Shown here: one piece after another, positions 29,999 through 33,167 of the stretch
Layout of the letters: every line of letters begins with the position of its first letter
Position numbering within the stretch: the first letter of the stretch is position 1
Source of the DNA: Smithella sp.
Lineage (GTDB): Bacteria; Desulfobacterota; Syntrophia; Syntrophales; Smithellaceae
Assembly (NCBI GenBank): GCA_012797505.1
Contig: JAAZOZ010000033.1
Location: 1 to 33,167, forward strand
Direction of reading: 5' to 3'
Length of the DNA: 33,167 nt
Translations under genes and position numbers: made by a program
Notes under the pieces: generated by a model
Told to the model about the DNA's origin: nothing
Database searches by the model: none
What the model saw: the letters and a program-made list of their open reading frames with translations, nothing else

Positions 29999-30880
29999 AT
30001 GGCTTTCAATCCCCCCGCAAAAATGGTCGCTCTCGTCGGAAACGCGGGAGTCGGCAAAGCTAAACTTTCCGTTTTTAATCTGCTGCTTCGAGGATTCATG
30101 GCGGGCGCCTACATCGCCATCGGGGCGGCGCTTTGCACCGTCTGTTCAACCGGAGCGGCGCCCATCTTCGGCCCCGGCGCGGCCAAACTCATCAGCGGCG
30201 CGGTTTTCCCCGTCGGCCTGATCGCCATTGTCCTGACCGGGATGGAACTCTTTACCGGCGACTGCATGATCGTCCCCATGGCCGCCATGATGAAAAAAGT
30301 CACCTGGGGCGACGTGATGAGAAACTGGGTCTGGGTTTACATCGGCAACTTTGTCGGCTCGCTGGCCTACGCCTACGTCATGGTCATCGGACCCTTTGTG
30401 ACGGGACAGCCCGACGGCTCCATGGCCGTAAATGCCTTCGGGGAAAACGCCGTCGGAATCGCCGTGGCGAAAATTCTCGAATACAAAGCCGTGGGCGGCG
30501 CGGGCCTCTGGTCCTGCTTCATCAAGGCCATCGGCTGTAACTTCCTCGTCAACATCGCCATTCTGCTGGCCATTACGGCGGACGACATCATCGGAAAATT
30601 TTTCGGCATCTGGTTTCCGATCATGGCCTTTGTGGCTACCGGCTTCGAGCACTGCGTGGCCAATATGTATTTTCTGCCGGCCGGAAAATTTCTTTGCGAC
30701 TGGTATCCGGCCGTCATCGCGAAGAAGGGCGGACTGCTGCTCGCCAATGGAGGCCTTTCGTGGGGCGATATCTGGTTCTGGAACCTGATCCCCGCAACGA
30801 TCGGGAACATCTTCGGCGGTTTCCTCTTTATCGGGGTCGCGTATTTTCTGATGTTCAAAAACGACCTCCCCAAGGATTAG
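29999..30880 (+). CDS. Formate/nitrite transporter family channel (FocA-type)
   Basis: A 293-residue inner-membrane protein with about six transmembrane segments, the FNT pentameric anion channel fold. FNT marks: RGFMAGAYIAIGAALCTV in helix 1, the broken-helix segment LTGMELFTGDCM (Glu83, Thr86), WVWVYIGNFVGSL, and the pore histidine His218 in ATGFEHCVANMYFLPAGKF. Substrate is most likely formate, given the nearby OFA carrier. Relatives also carry nitrite or hydrosulfide, which sequence alone does not exclude. AGGAGGT lies 8 bases before ATG 29999. It begins a run with the OB-fold protein (10 bases downstream) and the 47-aa protein. Confidence 0.92.
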   Translation: MAFNPPAKMVALVGNAGVGKAKLSVFNLLLRGFMAGAYIAIGAALCTVCSTGAAPIFGPGAAKLISGAVFPVGLIAIVLTGMELFTGDCMIVPMAAMMKKVTWGDVMRNWVWVYIGNFVGSLAYAYVMVIGPFVTGQPDGSMAVNAFGENAVGIAVAKILEYKAVGGAGLWSCFIKAIGCNFLVNIAILLAITADDIIGKFFGIWFPIMAFVATGFEHCVANMYFLPAGKFLCDWYPAVIAKKGGLLLANGGLSWGDIWFWNLIPATIGNIFGGFLFIGVAYFLMFKNDLPKD

Positions 30881-30889
30881 GATCAACGA

Positions 30890-31360
30890 ATGTCCGTCCT
30901 GACCTGGATCGTATTTGTTATTTGTTCAGCGGCGGTTGCCTTGCATTACGCCTCAACGGGGAACGCGCAATTTTTGTGGTTTGCCATTCCCGGCCTGATT
31001 CTTCTTCTGGTCATCCCGATGACCCTGGCCTGGATGAGCCGCAGAAGCTTTGCGCAGGCGCACCAGCAGTCGGAAACGAAAGCCCGGGCCTGCAAAATAG
31101 GCAAACTGACGCCTTTGATGATCGGAGAGGTTGTTCGGATATCGGGTGAGGTCCAAAAGATCAGTTTCCAATGGCTCAACCGGCCTCACTTTCACATTCA
31201 AGACGCGACGGGACAGATACGGGTCATCATGTTCACCGCACCCGCCAACAAAGTGGTTGTCGGGGACAAGGTGGAGGCTGTCGGCGTGGTAATGAAAAAC
31301 CCGCTGAAAAAAACACAGCTCGCCATATCCGCCATCAGCGTCAAACGAACTGAAAAATAA
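30890..31360 (+). CDS. Membrane-anchored OB-fold protein
   Basis: A 156-residue protein. Two N-terminal transmembrane segments (TWIVFVICSAAVALHY at about 5-20 and FLWFAIPGLILLLVIPMTLA at about 28-47) precede a soluble OB-fold-like beta domain (about 78-150: VVRISGEVQKISFQW, FHIQDATGQIRVIMF, VVVGDKVEAVGVVMKNPL) similar to the tRNA_anti/nucleic-acid-binding OB class. It follows focA by 10 bases and is probably co-transcribed. Function is unknown; NfeD-like and other membrane OB proteins act in membrane quality control. The OB call is by pattern. Confidence 0.75.
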   Translation: MSVLTWIVFVICSAAVALHYASTGNAQFLWFAIPGLILLLVIPMTLAWMSRRSFAQAHQQSETKARACKIGKLTPLMIGEVVRISGEVQKISFQWLNRPHFHIQDATGQIRVIMFTAPANKVVVGDKVEAVGVVMKNPLKKTQLAISAISVKRTEK

Positions 31361-31370
31361 GGAGAAAAAC

Positions 31371-31514
31371 ATGGATTCAAGAGAAGGAAGAGTAATTTTG
31401 GCGGCCCTTTTATTCGGGGTAGCTCCCATTCTGGTTTCGGCGGCCGGCCCCTGCGCGGCGGCCATTGCTTTTACCGTCGGGCTGCTGATCGGAACCACCG
31501 CGGCCTTTGCATAA
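31371..31514 (+). CDS. 47-residue small membrane protein
   Basis: A short frame starting at ATG 31371 with AAGGAG 6 bases upstream and ending in TAA at 31512-31514. The product is almost wholly hydrophobic after a charged N-terminus (MDSREGR): ILAALLFGVAPILVS and AIAFTVGLLIGTTAAFA form one or two membrane segments, with one cysteine between. It is 10 bases after the OB-fold gene and immediately before a strong terminator, so it is the last gene of the focA run. No homologue is recognised. Confidence 0.68.
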   Translation: MDSREGRVILAALLFGVAPILVSAAGPCAAAIAFTVGLLIGTTAAFA

Positions 31515-31542
31515 CAGCGACTACGGCAAACCTGTTCGAAAA

Positions 31543-31576
31543 GACTCTCCCGGGACAATCTCGGGGGAGTCTTTTT
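31543..31576 (+). terminator. Intrinsic terminator of the focA operon
   Basis: GACTCTCCCG (31543-31552) pairs with CGGGGGAGTC (31562-31571), ten pairs with one G-T, followed by TTTTT (31572-31576). It begins 28 bases after the stop of the 47-aa gene. Confidence 0.9.
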
Positions 31577-31627
31577 GCATTGCATTCAATTTTAATGAGG
31601 TCGTAAAAAGTCGAAAAATGACAAATA

Positions 31628-31843
31628 GACGGCTTCGAAAAAAGCTCCGCAGGAAAGGCGCGCAAATCCTGAGGAATGATGCGTACTTCAGTGTACGTCG
31701 CAATAAGCCCGCCCCGGACCCGGGAGCGAAGGGGCCCCCGCACTAGTGAGTCGATGTGTGATGCCAAGCCTGCCCCGACCCCGGGGGCGAAGGGCGGGGA
31801 AGGATGCAGCGCAACGAAGCATCAGGACTTTTTGGAGGCCGTC
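31628..31843. repeat. MITE-like intergenic repeat element
   Basis: About 216 bp with imperfect terminal inverted repeats: GACGGCTTCGAAAAA at the left (31628-31642) and the complement of GACGGCCTCCAAAAA at the right (to 31843). Inside lie a short palindrome (GCGTACTTCAGTGTACGT, 31681-31698) and a pair of 28-bp direct repeats. It stops 4 bases before the end of uppP. No coding frame is supported. It looks like a dispersed non-autonomous repeat of the type common in deltaproteobacterial intergenic DNA; copy number cannot be judged from one window. Confidence 0.6.
31705..31793. repeat. Pair of 28-bp direct repeats in the intergenic element
   Basis: Two copies, 31705-31732 and 31766-31793, begin AAGCC and end GCGAAGG, identical at 24 of 28 positions and 61 bp apart. 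They are very GC-rich (CCCCGG and CCCGGG cores), unlike the AT-rich ends of the element. Confidence 0.65.
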
Positions 31844-31847
31844 AGAC

Positions 31848-32645
31848 TTAAGACGCCCCGTGGTAAAAAGAGACGCCGAGAACCAGCGCACCCACAGCGA
31901 AGCGATACATCACAAACGGCAGGAAGGTTCTGGTCTGTACGTAGCGAAGCAGAAAGCCGATGGCGGCCAGGCCGGAGGCGCACGCCACAAGCATGCCGGT
32001 AAGGAACCCCGCGTCTATGACGGACGGATTGGCGGCAAGCTCCGGAACCTTCACCAGCGCCGCTCCCAGAATGATCGGGGCCGAAAGCAGGAAGGAAAAG
32101 CGCGCCGCGCCTTCGCGGGTCATCCCCAAAGCCAGCGCCGTCGTCATGGTCACGCCGGAGCGCGAAACGCCGGGAATGATGGCCAGCGCCTGCGACAAGC
32201 CGATCAGAAAGCTGGTTCGAAGCGAAATATTTTCCACATCGATTTGTTTCTTTCCCCTTCGATCCGCCGCGTAAAGAAGCGCGCCCAGAACCATCAGCAT
32301 ACCGGCAATTAAAACAGGCTGGCGGAAAATCGTTTCGGCGGCATCCTCGAGCATAAAGCCGATCAGCGCGCCTGGAATCGTCGCCAGCACCAGATACCAG
32401 AAAAGCTTCCCTTCCCTCTCTCTGGGCTTTGTAAACCCATGATGCAGCAGTTTGAGCCAGTCCTTCCGGAAATAGATGACCACGGCGATCAACGTGCCGA
32501 AATGCAGGGCAATGTCAAACGTAAGGCCAAAGTATGCCCAGTTCATCAACCAGGGCACCAGCACCAGGTGCGCGGAACTGGAAATGGGAAGAAATTCTCC
32601 CAGCCCCTGAACAAAACCCAAAACGACTGTTTGTACCATATCCAT
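31848..32645 (-). CDS. uppP: Undecaprenyl-diphosphate phosphatase
   Basis: A 265-residue inner-membrane BacA/UppP protein with seven or eight hydrophobic segments. It removes a phosphate from undecaprenyl diphosphate so the lipid carrier can be reused for cell-wall and LPS O-unit synthesis. Family motifs are GLGEFLPISSSAHLVLVP (with the catalytic Glu and Ser region) near the N-terminus and IIPGVSRSGVTMTTALALG in the second half. Length is normal. ATG 32645 is used; another ATG lies two codons in. It stands alone on the minus strand with the intergenic repeat against its 3' end. Confidence 0.94.
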   Translation of the reverse strand: MDMVQTVVLGFVQGLGEFLPISSSAHLVLVPWLMNWAYFGLTFDIALHFGTLIAVVIYFRKDWLKLLHHGFTKPREREGKLFWYLVLATIPGALIGFMLEDAAETIFRQPVLIAGMLMVLGALLYAADRRGKKQIDVENISLRTSFLIGLSQALAIIPGVSRSGVTMTTALALGMTREGAARFSFLLSAPIILGAALVKVPELAANPSVIDAGFLTGMLVACASGLAAIGFLLRYVQTRTFLPFVMYRFAVGALVLGVSFYHGAS

Positions 32646-32848
32646 GACGGCCCCGTTCGATGTTCATATTTGCTGCGTTGCCTTAACTGATAAATTCGAT
32701 TTTGTCCACCCCTACCGGGCAGGAAACAGCGGAAAGAAGTCCTCGCGTCCTTTTGTGATAAAACAGGATCCTGACGGGTCAAGCTTCCATCCTTTTGCTT
32801 TTTTTGATCCGGAAGGCTTCAAAGCGGGCGGACCGAGCCGCCTGATCA

Positions 32849-32884
32849 TTTCTTTCAATCCGTTGAATATTTCATTGAAAGAAA
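32849..32884. promoter_or_regulatory. Perfect 11-bp inverted repeat, possible activator site
   Basis: TTTCTTTCAAT (32849-32859) and ATTGAAAGAAA (32874-32884) are exact complements separated by 14 bases. The dyad lies about 105-140 bases upstream of the candidate -24/-12 element at 32989, the usual distance for a sigma-54 enhancer-binding protein. The rest of the 32646-33054 gap holds no gene that I can support. Confidence 0.55.
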
Positions 32885-32947
32885 AACGCCGGAAAGGTTG
32901 GCTTGCGCAGGGTGGACCTCACTGGTCTTTCGCGATATGCTCAATAA

Positions 32948-32960
32948 TATCATTGTTTTA
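32948..32960 (+). promoter_or_regulatory. IHF-like site
   Basis: TATCATTGTTTTA fits the IHF consensus WATCARNNNNTTR with one mismatch (T for R). It is in an AT-rich stretch between the dyad and the sigma-54-like promoter, where DNA bending is expected. Confidence 0.35.
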
Positions 32961-32988
32961 TAAAATATCACCTCCTGGTCTGCATTTT

Positions 32989-33004
32989 TGGCACGGGTTT
33001 TTCA
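32989..33004 (+). promoter_or_regulatory. Candidate sigma-54 promoter (-24/-12)
   Basis: TGGCAC (32989-32994), a 5-base spacer, then TTTCA (33000-33004), compared with the consensus TGGCAC-N5-TTGCA. The -24 is perfect and the spacing right; the -12 has T in place of the conserved G. It is about 50 bases upstream of the start codon at 33055. RpoN is encoded in this same window. Confidence 0.5.
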
Positions 33005-33054
33005 TTAGGAATAAGGCGAAAGAAACAAAAAACCCTTGAAGGAGGAAACAGATC

Positions 33055-33167
33055 ATGAAGAAGACCTTAGGAACAATCGTAGCGGCGGCGGCAGTGGTTC
33101 TTTTGACGGCAACGTTTGGATTTGCAGAGTATGCGGCGGCAGGGGCGGCCCAATTCCCGTATTTTCA
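33055..33167 (+). CDS. Secreted protein, N-terminal part (cut by window end)
   Basis: ATG 33055 has GAAGGAGG 9 bases upstream. The visible 37 residues begin MKKTLGTIVAAAAVVLLTA and are a typical Sec signal peptide with cleavage after FGFA, followed by an Ala-rich stretch (EYAAAGAAQFPYF). The mature protein is not in the window, so no function can be given. The candidate sigma-54 promoter and upstream dyad suggest regulated, possibly strong expression. Confidence 0.7.
   Translation, partial: MKKTLGTIVAAAAVVLLTATFGFAEYAAAGAAQFPYF

Noticed and set aside
31676..32312. Plus-strand frames over the intergenic repeat and uppP
   Set aside because: They cross the repeat element and run antisense to uppP; products lack any motif or ribosome site.

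Overview
The window reads as chromosomal DNA of a syntrophic or anaerobic deltaproteobacterium, most like the Syntrophus/Smithella group. This is an inference from four things: a Gram-negative LPS gene block, an HprK/PtsN/RpoN block, formate-exchange genes, and an NADH-linked HndABC-type flavoprotein set. No rRNA, tRNA, CRISPR array, transposase or phage gene was seen. Coding density is high and base composition is even (GC-rich third positions throughout).

Layout. (1) 1-9452, minus strand, one long run read right to left: xerD, a TPR membrane protein, kdsA, kdsC, lptC, lptA, lptB, rpoN, hpf, ptsN and hprK (cut by the window edge). It combines Kdo synthesis and LPS transport with sigma-54, ribosome hibernation and PTS-Ntr regulation. 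A degenerate 7-bp repeat lies between kdsA and kdsC, and a clear sigma-70 promoter sits in front of hpf. (2) 9556-16840: rpiB (+), then an HD-domain protein with a periplasmic amino-acid binding protein (-), a PAS-PAS-LuxR protein (+), and an unusual polar amino-acid ABC transporter (-). The transporter has two proteins: an ATPase with a degenerate histidine-kinase-like ATPase tail, and a lipoprotein-type permease carrying one complete and two half substrate-binding domains. (3) 16953-19912 (+): a metallo-beta-lactamase-fold hydrolase, a SAM methyltransferase and a Nudix protein fused to an RsbRD_N-like domain.

(4) 20020-26565 (+): a tight operon of DRTGG protein, RsbT-like ATPase, second DRTGG protein, PHP phosphoesterase, second HATPase, HndA/NuoE, HndB and a 1018-residue HndC/NuoF fused to a GltD/NfnB-like NAD(P)H-FAD module. 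It ends at a strong terminator. The regulatory genes resemble those that accompany electron-bifurcating [FeFe] hydrogenases, but no hydrogenase subunit is present. The fusion suggests an NADH/NADPH(/ferredoxin) transhydrogenase instead. (5) 26663-31576: a radical SAM protein (-), an OFA-family oxalate/formate-type MFS carrier, an 80-aa Cys-containing protein with an excellent promoter, a FocA-type formate channel with a structured leader, a membrane-anchored OB-fold protein and a 47-aa membrane peptide closed by a terminator. (6) 31628-33167: a MITE-like repeat, uppP (-), and a probable sigma-54 control region (dyad, IHF-like site, -24/-12 element) in front of a secreted protein cut by the window end.

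Taken together, the right half looks built for redox balancing and formate traffic, with a dense layer of ATPase/DRTGG/PHP/Rsb-like regulatory domains whose signals are unknown. The most promising candidates for undescribed biology are the hydrogenase-less DRTGG-ATPase-PHP-HndABC operon, the ABC transporter with nested binding domains and an HATPase-tailed motor, and the Nudix-RsbRD_N fusion.
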